A stretch of DNA of 64,000 bases, taken from positions 80,998-144,997 of the forward strand of contig NZ_CACSJP010000012.1 in the NCBI RefSeq assembly GCF_902706095.1. Direction: 5' to 3'. This DNA comes from Rhizobium sp. 18065 (lineage in GTDB: Bacteria > Pseudomonadota > Alphaproteobacteria > Rhizobiales > Rhizobiaceae). The position numbers and the translations under genes were made by a program. The notes beneath the pieces were generated by a model. The model had not been told where the DNA came from, searched no databases, and saw only the letters and a program-made list of their open reading frames with translations. How positions within the stretch are numbered: position 1 is the stretch's first letter; every line of letters starts with the position of its first letter. This document shows positions 26,160-35,891 of this stretch, piece after piece.

Positions 26160-29100
26160 CGGAACTCGCCTCCTCGCTGTCGGCGGTCGACCATTCTGCC
26201 ACACGCGCCAGATGATCATACTCGCCGCCGTATTTGGTCTGCTCGGCCGGGATCAGCCGCGAGACAAAGCCACGGTCGCCCGATTGCAGCGCCTGGATGA
26301 ATTTCCCCAGCTCATCGACCGCCTGGACGGCCAGTTCCGCTGCCGATTTGCGATTGTCACCTCGGCCCGAAAGTTCGTTGTTGACGTGGTCTGCACCGAA
26401 CCGGTCTCCTGGTCTCAACCGTACATAGATCAGGTTTTCCGGCTTCAGTTGTCCGGCAGGACCAAAAGCGCCCTCCATCAACGCTGCGGCCTCCAGCGCC
26501 AGCTGCGGATCGAGCAGGCTTCGCGCCTGGGCAGCGCTCGGATTGAGACCGGTCTTGTAGTCGATGATATCGGCATGGCCGCCGCCCTTGATGTCGATCC
26601 GGTCGGCGATCCCCCGAATGGTGATATCAATCGGTTTCAACACGACATTGCCGCGCACCTCGGTCAGCGTCTTGCGAATCTCCGGTCTTCGTTCTCTCTC
26701 CCATTTGAGAAACGACTGTGCCACGCCATAGAAACGCTGGCGCCAGACGATATCGATATGCAGTGGCAGGTCTTCCTTGAGGAATTCCTCGTCGGTAATC
26801 CGGTAGAGGATGTCGAGGGCATCCCTGCGTGCCGGATCATGTCCCTCCCTGATGAAGCGATCGACGATGCCGTGATAGAGCGTGCCACGTTCTGCTGCAC
26901 CGGGATCCTCATTGAACGGATCGACGGCATCAAGTCGCAGAATGCGTTTGGCATAGATCGCGTAGGGATCCCGCCGGAAGCGTCCGACCTCGCTGAAGGT
27001 GAAAGAACGTGGTTGCAGCTCTGCCTTCGGTCTGGGTGCCGGTCTCTGTGCCGGCGCCTGGTTGTCGCCATTGTCCAGCAGTTCGACATAGCGGCGATAG
27101 AGATCGCCGCGCTGTTTGAGATCCTTCTCAAAGGCAGATCCACCCAGCGCCAGAAGCCGCTGCAGCCAGCGCGAGGCAACGGTCGGTGCCGATCCCTGGC
27201 GCAGCGAACGCGAAAAGATCAGCCGGCGGGTCCCGCAGGCCATTTCGAAATCATGTGCAACCTGACCAATCTGCCGCTCTGGCGGCTCTAGTCCGATTTC
27301 CGCTTTCATCACGCGCGACAGGAAAGGATTGTTGGTGGTTTGTCCCGGCCAGCTACCCTCGTTCATCCCGCCGATCACCATCATGTCGACAGTCTGCAGC
27401 CGCGCTTCGAGCGTACCGAAGATGAAAACCCGAGGATGGCGCATCGCCTTTGGCTTCACGGCCTGTCCGGCCATCAAGGCTGCGACAATGTCGATCCATT
27501 GCGAGCCGTCGGCCTCGATCCGCCCTTCGGTTGCGATGACCTGGGTCAGCAGTTCGGCAAGCGTATCGCCGGCCTCTTCGCCCCAGATCCCGGCCAGATC
27601 TCCGCGTTCATCGACACAAACGGCCTCGATCACCCGACCTGTGCGTTCTGCCCAGTCCCCCAGCGCCAGTCTGTTCGACAGGACGCGACCATCGGCGTTG
27701 CGCACCAGGACGCCCACCAATGGTTCCACCGCAGCCGTCACCCGTCGCGCCAGTTCCCGCGCAAGCATGATGGCCTCGTCGGAGAGTGACTGACGCCATT
27801 GCGGTGCGTGTCGGTCGACAAGATGGGCCGCCAGACCTTGCTCGAACAGTGGCTCCATCTCCGCCAGATCCAGCGATTTGATGCCGCCGCGCAATGCGAT
27901 CGTTTCAAGCGCGTCGGCAGCCGTGCGCGCGGTCTCCGCATCGAAGCCGAACCGCGCCAGCGGGTGCTTGAGCAGGGAGACGATCGCCACCGGGTCGCCC
28001 GGCCGCAGGCAGGCTTCGACCAGTACCTGCGTGAGCATGGCCTGCTGCGTGCCGGTCAGCGGTGTACCGGCCGAATCGTCGGCCTGGATACCGAAGCGGG
28101 CAAGTTCTGCCATCACCCGGCGTGCCAATGCGCGATCCGGCGTGATCAGCGCTACGCGGCTTTCACTGTCGGCCCCGGGCTGTTCCAGACCCAGCCGAAG
28201 CGCGATCGCGATGGCGGTGGCCTCCTCGCGCTCGTTGGCTGCTTCGATCAGTGCGACATCACCAAATGCAACTCCGAACCGGTCCGTGGCAAATCCGTCG
28301 CGCCAGGCCTTCCAGCCATCAGTTGCCTCGGCAGGAGCCATGGCACGCGAGAGGATTTCCGCGCGATCACCCAACGCAGCGTCCGCTGCCGCAAGACGCT
28401 GCACCTCATCTCGGCTTATACCGATCCGGTTCAGCAGATGGGCAAGTCCGTATTGCGAATGACCGCGCACCGCGGGATTTGGTAGTACATCAAGAGCCGA
28501 ACGATCGTCGAGCTTGGCCCAGTGCGCGTCCGGCATGCTCGTGTCAAGCCCGGGCAGGACCACGACGCCCTGATCGAGTCCAGCGATTGCGGCGATCAGC
28601 TCGGCCGCTGCGGGAATAGAACCAGTCGAGCCGGCGACAATGATCGGTCCTTCAGATCCCTGACGGCGGATGCGGTCCGCTTCCGCGCGCAGGACCGCAT
28701 CCCGGTGGCGGGCCGGCGAGGAGCGCATCAGCTCTTCCAGACGTGCCGGCCAGAAAGCCGTGGCGATTTTCAGGAATTCCAGCGTGAGTTGCCACCAGGA
28801 GGCGAAGTTCTCCGCCTTCAGGTTGGACAGGTTTTTCCAGTCGCTGCCTTCGGTCTCTGCCGCTTCGATCAGTTCGGTCAATGCCCGCGCCAGCCAGACC
28901 GCATCGGCCGGGCTTGCCGGAGCGACAAGCGGCGTATCGGCATGAATGGACCGCACGATCTCCGGCAACTGGTTTCGCCAGGCGAGGATCAGCCGGGCGA
29001 GCTCGAGCAGCATCACTGTTCCGCTGACCGGAGGCGCCAGATCGAGAGCCGTTGGCGCATCAGTTTCGAAGAACCCGCTGTCGTCCTCGGTCTCACCCAG

Positions 29101-29343
29101 GGTCCTGATCTGCGGCAGGATCGCCGAGCGGCCACCGAGCAGATCGACGAATTCCGACCGCAGGACGCGTGCTGCACGTCGGGTCGGAACTAGGATAGTT
29201 ACCCTGGACAGAGACAGCGGATCGGCCGGATCATAGCGATAGCTTTCGACAAGATCGCCTTCGACCAGGGCACGTGTCAGCATTCGCAGAAAAGGCAGAC
29301 CCGGCGGAATGGTGAAGACCCGTGGCGTGTGACCGCTTGCCAT
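26152..29343 (-). CDS. addB: Double-strand break repair protein AddB
   Basis: AddB is the partner subunit of AddA: an inactive-helicase-like N-terminus and a C-terminal nuclease. The 1063-residue product starts MASGHTPRVFTIPPGLPFLRMLTRALVEG. VTILVPTRRAARVLR is the N-terminal conserved block, MTVDMMVIGGMNEGSWPGQT-type sequence (here VDMMVIGGMNEGSWPGQ) lies mid-protein, and the nuclease core shows IIDYKTGLNPS. I find no Cys cluster around the nuclease that would match the iron-sulfur site of Bacillus AddB. It is coupled to addA and starts three bases after the murU-like stop. Confidence 0.93.
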   Translation of the reverse strand: MASGHTPRVFTIPPGLPFLRMLTRALVEGDLVESYRYDPADPLSLSRVTILVPTRRAARVLRSEFVDLLGGRSAILPQIRTLGETEDDSGFFETDAPTALDLAPPVSGTVMLLELARLILAWRNQLPEIVRSIHADTPLVAPASPADAVWLARALTELIEAAETEGSDWKNLSNLKAENFASWWQLTLEFLKIATAFWPARLEELMRSSPARHRDAVLRAEADRIRRQGSEGPIIVAGSTGSIPAAAELIAAIAGLDQGVVVLPGLDTSMPDAHWAKLDDRSALDVLPNPAVRGHSQYGLAHLLNRIGISRDEVQRLAAADAALGDRAEILSRAMAPAEATDGWKAWRDGFATDRFGVAFGDVALIEAANEREEATAIAIALRLGLEQPGADSESRVALITPDRALARRVMAELARFGIQADDSAGTPLTGTQQAMLTQVLVEACLRPGDPVAIVSLLKHPLARFGFDAETARTAADALETIALRGGIKSLDLAEMEPLFEQGLAAHLVDRHAPQWRQSLSDEAIMLARELARRVTAAVEPLVGVLVRNADGRVLSNRLALGDWAERTGRVIEAVCVDERGDLAGIWGEEAGDTLAELLTQVIATEGRIEADGSQWIDIVAALMAGQAVKPKAMRHPRVFIFGTLEARLQTVDMMVIGGMNEGSWPGQTTNNPFLSRVMKAEIGLEPPERQIGQVAHDFEMACGTRRLIFSRSLRQGSAPTVASRWLQRLLALGGSAFEKDLKQRGDLYRRYVELLDNGDNQAPAQRPAPRPKAELQPRSFTFSEVGRFRRDPYAIYAKRILRLDAVDPFNEDPGAAERGTLYHGIVDRFIREGHDPARRDALDILYRITDEEFLKEDLPLHIDIVWRQRFYGVAQSFLKWERERRPEIRKTLTEVRGNVVLKPIDITIRGIADRIDIKGGGHADIIDYKTGLNPSAAQARSLLDPQLALEAAALMEGAFGPAGQLKPENLIYVRLRPGDRFGADHVNNELSGRGDNRKSAAELAVQAVDELGKFIQALQSGDRGFVSRLIPAEQTKYGGEYDHLARVAEWSTADSEEASSDE

Positions 29344-29346
29344 GGT

Positions 29347-30078
29347 CTATATGCCTCGGTTGACGCGCTGGATGGTCGCTTCCGCCTCGCCGATCGCTTC
29401 AGGCGTGCCGACGGTCAGCCATTCGCCGTCGAGCTTCAGGCCACGCAGGCGTCCGGCCGCAATGGCACGATCAAAGTAGATATTGAGGTTGAACGGTTCG
29501 GAAGGCGCATCGGCCAGGAAACCGGGCATCAGCACCAGTGCACCCGCATAGATGACAGGATTTACATCGCCTGCTGTGTAACGGGTCAAGCGACCATCGG
29601 CAGCTAGCGAAAAGTCGATCTTGCCATTGTGTCCGGTCGTCCGCTCCGGGTCGGCACACAACATGGCGATATCCATCGATTGCGGATCGAACATTGCCGC
29701 AAGCTGCCGCAAGTTGGACGGTTCATCCTCTGGTTCGCCGATCCAGAAGAGATCGGCATTCATCACGAAAGCGGGTGACGGATTGAGCCGCTTCAATCCC
29801 TTGGCCAAGCCGCCGCCGGAATCCATCAACCGGTCCCGCTCATCGGAAATCTTGATCTCGAGGCGGTGGCAAGCGCCGAGATGTGCTTCCATCTGATCCG
29901 CGTGGTGATGCACGTTGACCGCCACCGTTTCGACGCCAGCCTCCGCAAGCGCCTCCAGGGCGTAATCGATCATCGGTTTGCCACTGATTTTCACCAGCGG
30001 CTTCGGGGTCGTCTCGGTGATCGGCCGCATCCGCGTGCCGAGACCGGCCGCGAGCACCATGGCTTGGGTGATTTTCAT
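29347..30078 (-). CDS. murU: Nucleotidyltransferase, probable N-acetylmuramate-1-phosphate uridylyltransferase (MurU-like)
   Basis: The 243-residue protein has the nucleotidyltransferase signature MVLAAGLGTRMRP near the N-terminus, followed by PKPLVKISGKPMIDYALEAL. VFVMNADLFWI-like sequence (here AFVMNADLFWIGEPED) carries a metal-binding Asp. MurU activates MurNAc-1-phosphate to UDP-MurNAc in the anhydro-muropeptide recycling bypass. The assignment rests on the neighbour 5 bp upstream, a kinase-domain protein resembling AmgK, which works with MurU. A different sugar-phosphate nucleotidyltransferase is possible. Confidence 0.78.
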   Translation of the reverse strand: MKITQAMVLAAGLGTRMRPITETTPKPLVKISGKPMIDYALEALAEAGVETVAVNVHHHADQMEAHLGACHRLEIKISDERDRLMDSGGGLAKGLKRLNPSPAFVMNADLFWIGEPEDEPSNLRQLAAMFDPQSMDIAMLCADPERTTGHNGKIDFSLAADGRLTRYTAGDVNPVIYAGALVLMPGFLADAPSEPFNLNIYFDRAIAAGRLRGLKLDGEWLTVGTPEAIGEAEATIQRVNRGI

Positions 30079-30083
30079 TGTGA

Positions 30084-31613
30084 CTACGCCGCTGATTCGG
30101 GAAGTTCGATTCCAGCTTCAATACACCAGTCGCGCAAGGGGGCGAGTGCCGGATGTTCGAAAGCGACCGACAGATGCCGGAGCGTGCGTGGCATATGCTT
30201 CATATAGCCGTCTTTGCCGTCGCGCGCTTTCAAACGTACCCACAGACCACACAGCTTGCAGGCGCGTTGAGCGGCCATGATAGCCCAGCTTTTCTGGAAC
30301 AAAGTTTCATCGAACGAGGGCGACACACGCCGGATCGCGAGATAGTCGGCCATCAACTGGTCGGCCAGCGGGCGTTCGACAGTCACCCGTGCATCCTGGA
30401 CGATTGACGCGAGATCATAGGCCGATGGTCCGATCATCGCATCCTGGAAATCGATGATGCCGATCCGGTCGTGACCGGTTTTGTCGCCTCGCCAGATAAT
30501 GTTCGGCGAATGGAAATCGCGCAGCACCAGCGAGGTTTCCGCATCGGCAAGCTGATCGATCAGATCATCCCAGATGCCGAGATAGGACCGACGCGCGTCG
30601 TCACTGACTGCGAGACCACCGCGTTTCCACGGCAGATGCCAGTCGATCAGCAACTCGACTTCCATCTTCATTGCGGTGCGGTCGAAATCCGGGATCTGAT
30701 GGGTTCGACCGTCGGCAAGCGCAATGTCCCGTTCGAAAGATGTGCCATGGATGGCAGCAAGGCAGGCAACGCTGGCGCAGTAGCGGTCCGCGATCGGCCG
30801 GCCGGCCTCATCGAGAATACCCTGGCTGCCGAGGTCCTCAAGCAACAGGATGCCTGCTTCGCAATCGCTGGCCAGGATGGCCGGTGCCGAAAATCCGCGT
30901 TCCCGCAGGGCCAGATCGATCGCCACGAAAGGATAGACATCCTCTGCGATATGAGCGATTTGCGAATAGCGCTTGCCGTCGCGAATGACAGGCCCGTTGG
31001 GTCGTTTTGGCGCATCCATCAGCACGAGCCGTGCGTACTCGCCAACCGGATAGATAAATTCATAGGCCCGCGTCGAGGCGTCGCCCATCAGATGCCGGCG
31101 CGCGGCATTGGCATAGCCGTTCTTGTCGAGAAAGTTGCGGATCTGCAAGACCCGCCGGATCCTGGCAAGCTTAGCCTCCGGTCCGGATATCGTCAGGCGA
31201 CGACCGCCATCGGGCGTAAAGGCAAAGTGGATATCGATCCTCGATTTCGGCAGTGCCCCGCCGGCCTTGTCCGGCCACTCCACCAGACATATCCCGGTCG
31301 CAATCGCTTCGTCGAAGCCGAGTTCGTCAAGTTCGCTGGGATCTGACAGCCGGTAGAGGTCGAAATGTGCAACCGGCAACCGAAGCTCGTAGCTCTGCAC
31401 CAGCGTGAAGGTCGGGCTTGGCACTTCCAGTTCGGGATCATCGGCGATCGCCCGAAGCAGCGAGCGGCTGAGCGTCGATTTGCCGGCGCCCAGATCACCG
31501 TGCAGTGCCAGACAGTCGCCCGCCTGCACCGCCAGTGCCAGATCCTCGCCCAGCCGCATGGTCGCCGCTTCGTCCGGCAGGTCCAGCATGATCGAGGGCA
31601 GGCTGTCGCTCAT
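30084..31613 (-). CDS. TsaE - AmgK-like phosphotransferase fusion protein
   Basis: One 509-residue frame joins two enzymes. Residues 1-155 are TsaE, the ATPase of the tRNA t6A threonylcarbamoyl complex, with Walker A GDLGAGKS (39-46), the PSPTFTLVQSYE segment and LVEWPDK. Residues about 165-509 are an APH/choline-kinase-like domain with LVLRDFHSPNIIW as catalytic loop and IGIIDFQDAMIGPSAYDL as metal site, related to AmgK, the MurNAc/GlcNAc kinase. The start at 31613 overlaps the divL stop; a longer upstream reading is spurious. The murU-like gene follows, which favours a recycling function for the second half. Such fusions occur in Rhizobiales. Confidence 0.88.
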   Translation of the reverse strand: MSDSLPSIMLDLPDEAATMRLGEDLALAVQAGDCLALHGDLGAGKSTLSRSLLRAIADDPELEVPSPTFTLVQSYELRLPVAHFDLYRLSDPSELDELGFDEAIATGICLVEWPDKAGGALPKSRIDIHFAFTPDGGRRLTISGPEAKLARIRRVLQIRNFLDKNGYANAARRHLMGDASTRAYEFIYPVGEYARLVLMDAPKRPNGPVIRDGKRYSQIAHIAEDVYPFVAIDLALRERGFSAPAILASDCEAGILLLEDLGSQGILDEAGRPIADRYCASVACLAAIHGTSFERDIALADGRTHQIPDFDRTAMKMEVELLIDWHLPWKRGGLAVSDDARRSYLGIWDDLIDQLADAETSLVLRDFHSPNIIWRGDKTGHDRIGIIDFQDAMIGPSAYDLASIVQDARVTVERPLADQLMADYLAIRRVSPSFDETLFQKSWAIMAAQRACKLCGLWVRLKARDGKDGYMKHMPRTLRHLSVAFEHPALAPLRDWCIEAGIELPESAA

Positions 31614-34156
31614 TCTGCGGCGGCGATGGCTTGCGGCACGCTGGCGGATGGGATGCGGCAATGCACGGTCGTGCCAAGGCCGGGAGCGCTGTCGATCGAA
31701 ACCTTGCCGCTGTGCAGATTGACAAAGCTCTGTACGATCGAAAGGCCGAGACCAGGTCCGCTGCGCTTTCCACTCTTGCCATGTGTGGAGAACCGATCGA
31801 AGACGGTGGAAAGCATTTCTTCGCTCATGCCGCAGCCCTTGTCGGTCACCGAGAAGACGAAATCGGTGTCTTCGCGCCAGCATTTCATCGCGACAACAGA
31901 GCCTTCGGGCGCAAAATTCACGGCGTTTGTCAGCAGTTTGATCAGGATCTGCTTGAGACGCTGCCGATCCGCGATCACATAGCCGAGCTGGCTGGCCGCG
32001 GCGATCTCCAATGTCACACCGCCTTCCTGCAGGCGATCGGTCATCTGCATTGATACATCGTCGAGCAGATCGCTCAGATCAATCTCGGAATAGTCGAGCT
32101 GCATGATACCGGCATCGACGGTCGCCAGGTCTAGAATATCATTGACGATGGTCAGGAGGACCGAGGACGAGGTTGATATATGATCGACATATTCAGCCTG
32201 TCGCTCGTTGAGCGGGCCGATCGTCGGTGTCTTGAGCAGGTCGGTAAAGCCGATGATATTGGTCAGCGGCGAACGCAGCTCGTAGGAAACGTGCTGGACG
32301 AAATCGTTCTTCAACTCGTCTGCCTTGCGCAGCGCTTCGTTCTTTTCCTTCAGTGCCCGCTCGGCACGAACGCTGTCGGTCATGTTGACGAAGGTCAGCA
32401 TGGTCTGGGCGTTTGGCAGCGGCGTGACGGCATAGTCCAGCACAAGTCCGGAATAGAGCTCCAATGTGCCCTGGCTCGACGGCCGCTCGTCTTCGAAGCT
32501 GGTGATGATCTTGCCAAAGGCCTTCCAGCCGTCGGCGCGATCGTAGGATGGCGCACAGGTCGCTTCGATCGTGCGGATATGCGTGCCGACAGCGGTCTCG
32601 GCGTCGGTGACAGCCCAGAGCGCGCGGAATGCCGGGTTGGACAGCTGTATACGGCCATCCGGACCGAACACGGCAACACCTTCGGAGAGGTGATCGATGG
32701 TTTCGCCCTGAACCTGAAGCAGGGTGTTGTAACGCGTCTCGAGGTCGACCTGTTCGGTCAGGTTCTCGAACACCCAGGTCGCGCCGCCTTGCGGATGCGC
32801 AGATGCGATAACCCGCAGTGTCTGGCCATTCGGCAGATGCCAGAGATCGGTTTGTGTCTCGAGCGATCGATAGACGGAAAGGGTATTTTCCTTCCACGCC
32901 TTCCAGCTCAGCTGCTCCGGCAATTTGTTTGCCGAGCGCAACCGGTCGAGAATTTCGGCGTTGTCGGGTTTGGATTCCAGGAACTTCGGTTCCAGTGCCC
33001 AGAGGGCGACAAAGGCCTGGTTGTAAAACTGCAACCGACGCTCGCCGTCGAAGATCGCGACAGGTGTGCCGAGATGATCGAGTGTTTCCGCGTGGCTTTT
33101 CAGCGTGCGGGCCAGTTCCTCGCGCAAGGCTTCGGTCCCGGAGACATCGATTGCCATGCCGCATGAACCGCCAGGCCCGCGGATATCGACAACATCGAAG
33201 AAAGTCCGCGCACCGCGCACGGCCGTCGAGACGGTGTCGTGGAACGGCGATTCAGGCGTCGTGCTTGCCTTGATTTTCTCGCGTGTCAGGCTGCTCAGGA
33301 CTTCGCGTCCTTCCTGGATTGCCTGCTCGGGAGAGCCGGCTTCGACCGCTTCGCAATAGGCCTGGTTGACCCAGGTCAGCCGGCCGTCGCCGTCGCGCTG
33401 CCAGACCGGTTGCTCGATCGAGTCGAGCAGGGATTCGAAGGTCGCGATGGAACTGCGCAGACGATTGCGTTCGATCTTCAGCTCGGCCAGTTCTGCGCGC
33501 AGGTTGTTGAGTGCAACAAAGTGGGCAAAGGCCCGGCCACCCGACAGGCGACCCTGAACCTCGATGACTTCGCCCCGCTGTGTCTCGATCACCAGGTCGA
33601 AGGTTTTTGCATGCGAGCGCAGCGCTTCGATCGCTTTTTCAAGTTCGCTCGCCGAACTTGGCTTCAGCCAGCGTCCCAGAGCCAGAAATTCGTTGTCCGA
33701 TTGTGGAGCACCAGTATCGGCCGGCAGCTGACCGAGAAATTCTGCCTTGCCGTTTTGCCCGTCCCACATCACGATCCGCCGGCTATTGTCGGCGATGACA
33801 GCATGATAGCCGGAAATCTTCTGCTGGTTGTCCGACAGTGTCGAGCGAATGTCCCGGTTCTCGAATTCAAGGCGATTGCGTTGGCGGATCAGCAAGATCG
33901 ATGAAAACACAGCAGCCGACACCACACCGATGACAAGTGCGTAACCAGCCATATCGACGCTGGTAAGCAGCTGTGTTCCGGCTTCATCACTGGTCTGGGC
34001 GTGCGCAAGCGCCGGCAGGAGCAGACCGGCCAGAGCCGAACCGTTTGCCAGCACCCGGCGCCACGAAACCACTGCATGCTTGCGCGCGGTCGAGCGAAGG
34101 GCTTGCCCCTGTTGATGTGTCGTTTGCCGCCAGAGGCCAGATTTAGACGCCGTCAT
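31610..34156 (-). CDS. divL: DivL-like histidine pseudokinase
   Basis: This 848-residue multi-PAS protein has the full sensor-kinase architecture. There are two hydrophobic segments near the N-terminus (about 40-53 and 68-90), several PAS-like repeats (about 260-560), a DHp helix and a HATPase domain (FVFSVTDKGCGMSEEM, GPGLGLSIVQSFV). The H-box reads HVSYELRSPLTNI: Tyr625 (codon TAC) replaces the phospho-accepting His, the hallmark of DivL, which binds DivK and controls CckA in the CtrA cell-cycle pathway. I use the ATG at 34156, preceded by GGGAG; an ATG at 34198 is possible. Its gene order with tsaE-amgK and ahcY matches the Agrobacterium chromosome as I recall it. Confidence 0.85.
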   Translation of the reverse strand: MTASKSGLWRQTTHQQGQALRSTARKHAVVSWRRVLANGSALAGLLLPALAHAQTSDEAGTQLLTSVDMAGYALVIGVVSAAVFSSILLIRQRNRLEFENRDIRSTLSDNQQKISGYHAVIADNSRRIVMWDGQNGKAEFLGQLPADTGAPQSDNEFLALGRWLKPSSASELEKAIEALRSHAKTFDLVIETQRGEVIEVQGRLSGGRAFAHFVALNNLRAELAELKIERNRLRSSIATFESLLDSIEQPVWQRDGDGRLTWVNQAYCEAVEAGSPEQAIQEGREVLSSLTREKIKASTTPESPFHDTVSTAVRGARTFFDVVDIRGPGGSCGMAIDVSGTEALREELARTLKSHAETLDHLGTPVAIFDGERRLQFYNQAFVALWALEPKFLESKPDNAEILDRLRSANKLPEQLSWKAWKENTLSVYRSLETQTDLWHLPNGQTLRVIASAHPQGGATWVFENLTEQVDLETRYNTLLQVQGETIDHLSEGVAVFGPDGRIQLSNPAFRALWAVTDAETAVGTHIRTIEATCAPSYDRADGWKAFGKIITSFEDERPSSQGTLELYSGLVLDYAVTPLPNAQTMLTFVNMTDSVRAERALKEKNEALRKADELKNDFVQHVSYELRSPLTNIIGFTDLLKTPTIGPLNERQAEYVDHISTSSSVLLTIVNDILDLATVDAGIMQLDYSEIDLSDLLDDVSMQMTDRLQEGGVTLEIAAASQLGYVIADRQRLKQILIKLLTNAVNFAPEGSVVAMKCWREDTDFVFSVTDKGCGMSEEMLSTVFDRFSTHGKSGKRSGPGLGLSIVQSFVNLHSGKVSIDSAPGLGTTVHCRIPSASVPQAIAAAE

Positions 34157-34334
34157 AGCCGTCTCCCGCGAAAGCGGGTCGCATTGATGTACCGACATGC
34201 TCGGTCTGTCTCCGTCTTATTATGTGCCGCATCGTCGACAAGACATCCGATTTCGAGTCCACGCCCATCGGGCAGTCCACGAATCAAGTTCTAAACAATA
34301 CCGCCGATGGAAAGTGTCGGGAAGGCCGGCGGCC

Positions 34335-34370
34335 AAAAAAGAAGGCGCGGCATTTGTCAATGCCGCGCCT
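34335..34370 (-). terminator. Intrinsic terminator of ahcY
   Basis: On the minus strand an AGGCGCGGCATT stem closes over a four-base loop (34355-34358) and runs into a T-rich tract (34335-34343). It separates ahcY from divL. Confidence 0.88.
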
Positions 34371-34398
34371 ACCACATCTGGTATTATCCAGAGATTTA

Positions 34399-35796
34399 TT
34401 AATAGCGATAGTGTTCAGACTTGAAAGGACCCTGCTGAGTGACGCCAATATAGGCTGCCTGCTCGCCAGAAAGTTCGGTCAGCTTCACGCCAAGCTTGGC
34501 GAGATGCAGACGGGCGACCTTTTCATCGAGGTGCTTTGGCAGAACGTAGACGTCGTTCTTGTATTCGCCGGGCTTGGTGAACAGCTCGATCTGGGCCAGC
34601 GTCTGGTTGGTGAACGAGGCCGACATCACGAAGGATGGGTGGCCGGTTGCATTTCCGAGGTTCAGCAGGCGACCTTCCGACAGGAGGATCATGCGGTTGC
34701 CCTTCGGGAACTCGATCATGTCGACTTGCGGCTTGACGTTGGTCCACTTGAGGTTCTTCAGCGCGGCAACCTGGATCTCATTGTCGAAGTGGCCGATATT
34801 GCCGACGATCGCCATGTCCTTCATCTCGCGCATATGCTCGATGCGGATGACGTCCTTGTTGCCGGTCGTGGTGATGAAGATGTCGGCCGAAGAAACAACG
34901 TCCTCCAGCGTGACGACCTCGAAGCCATCCATAGCGGCCTGCAGCGCGCAGATCGGGTCGATTTCCGTGACCTTGACGCGGGCGCCGGCGCCCTGGAGCG
35001 AGGCAGCCGAACCCTTGCCGACGTCGCCATAGCCGCAGACGACGGCAACCTTGCCGGCCATCATCACGTCGGTGCCGCGGCGGATGCCGTCAACAAGCGA
35101 TTCCTTGCAGCCGTACTTGTTGTCGAACTTCGACTTGGTGACCGAGTCGTTGACGTTGATCGCCGGGAAGGGAAGGAGACCCTTCTTCGACAGTTCGTAC
35201 AGGCGGTGCACGCCCGTGGTGGTTTCTTCGGTAACGCCCTTGATGGCATCGCGCTGCTTGGTGAACCAGCCAGGCGTTGCAGCCAGGCGCTTCTTGATCT
35301 GCGCGACCAGGATTTCTTCTTCTTCCGACTGCGGATTGGAGAGAACGTCCTCGCCAGCTTCGGCACGGGCGCCGAGCAGGATGTACATCGTGGCGTCGCC
35401 GCCATCATCGAGGATCATGTTGGACAGGCCACCATCGGTCCACTGGAAGATCTTGTCGGTGTAGTCCCAGTACTCGGTCAGGGATTCGCCCTTGACGGCG
35501 AAGACCGGAATGCCGGCAGCGGCGATCGCAGCAGCGGCATGGTCCTGGGTCGAGAAAATGTTGCACGATGCCCAGCGCACTTCGGCGCCGAGGGCGATCA
35601 GCGTTTCGATCAGAACGCCCGTCTGGATCGTCATGTGCAGCGAGCCGGTGATGCGCGCACCCTTGAGCGGCTTGCTGTCACCGAATTCGCTGCGGCAGGA
35701 CATCAGGCCCGGCATTTCGGTTTCAGCGATGTCGAGTTCCTTGCGTCCAAAATCGGCAAGACCGATATCGGCAATGACGTAATCATGTTGGCTCAT
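34399..35796 (-). CDS. ahcY: S-adenosylhomocysteine hydrolase
   Basis: AhcY splits S-adenosylhomocysteine into adenosine and homocysteine, keeping methyltransferases active. The 465-residue length and starting sequence MSQHDYVIADIGLADFGRKELDIAE fit. Key stretches are EMPGLMSCR, TGSLHMTIQT, the NAD-binding VVCGYGDVGKGSA and NDSVTKSKFDN. It stands alone between ptsH and divL, with its own promoter, a palindromic operator candidate and a terminator. Confidence 0.98.
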   Translation of the reverse strand: MSQHDYVIADIGLADFGRKELDIAETEMPGLMSCRSEFGDSKPLKGARITGSLHMTIQTGVLIETLIALGAEVRWASCNIFSTQDHAAAAIAAAGIPVFAVKGESLTEYWDYTDKIFQWTDGGLSNMILDDGGDATMYILLGARAEAGEDVLSNPQSEEEEILVAQIKKRLAATPGWFTKQRDAIKGVTEETTTGVHRLYELSKKGLLPFPAINVNDSVTKSKFDNKYGCKESLVDGIRRGTDVMMAGKVAVVCGYGDVGKGSAASLQGAGARVKVTEIDPICALQAAMDGFEVVTLEDVVSSADIFITTTGNKDVIRIEHMREMKDMAIVGNIGHFDNEIQVAALKNLKWTNVKPQVDMIEFPKGNRMILLSEGRLLNLGNATGHPSFVMSASFTNQTLAQIELFTKPGEYKNDVYVLPKHLDEKVARLHLAKLGVKLTELSGEQAAYIGVTQQGPFKSEHYRY

Positions 35797-35891
35797 GGTG
35801 TTCTCCGGCTAAATTTGGCCCGGCTCCCGCATTCACTGACAGGACCGATGCGAATGTGCCGCCCGCAACAACCGTTGCAGGCCATGCCGCT

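Noticed and set aside
34335..34370. Inverted repeat between ahcY and divL as a possible small RNA or operator
   Set aside because: The stem plus T tract on the minus strand is explained as the ahcY terminator.
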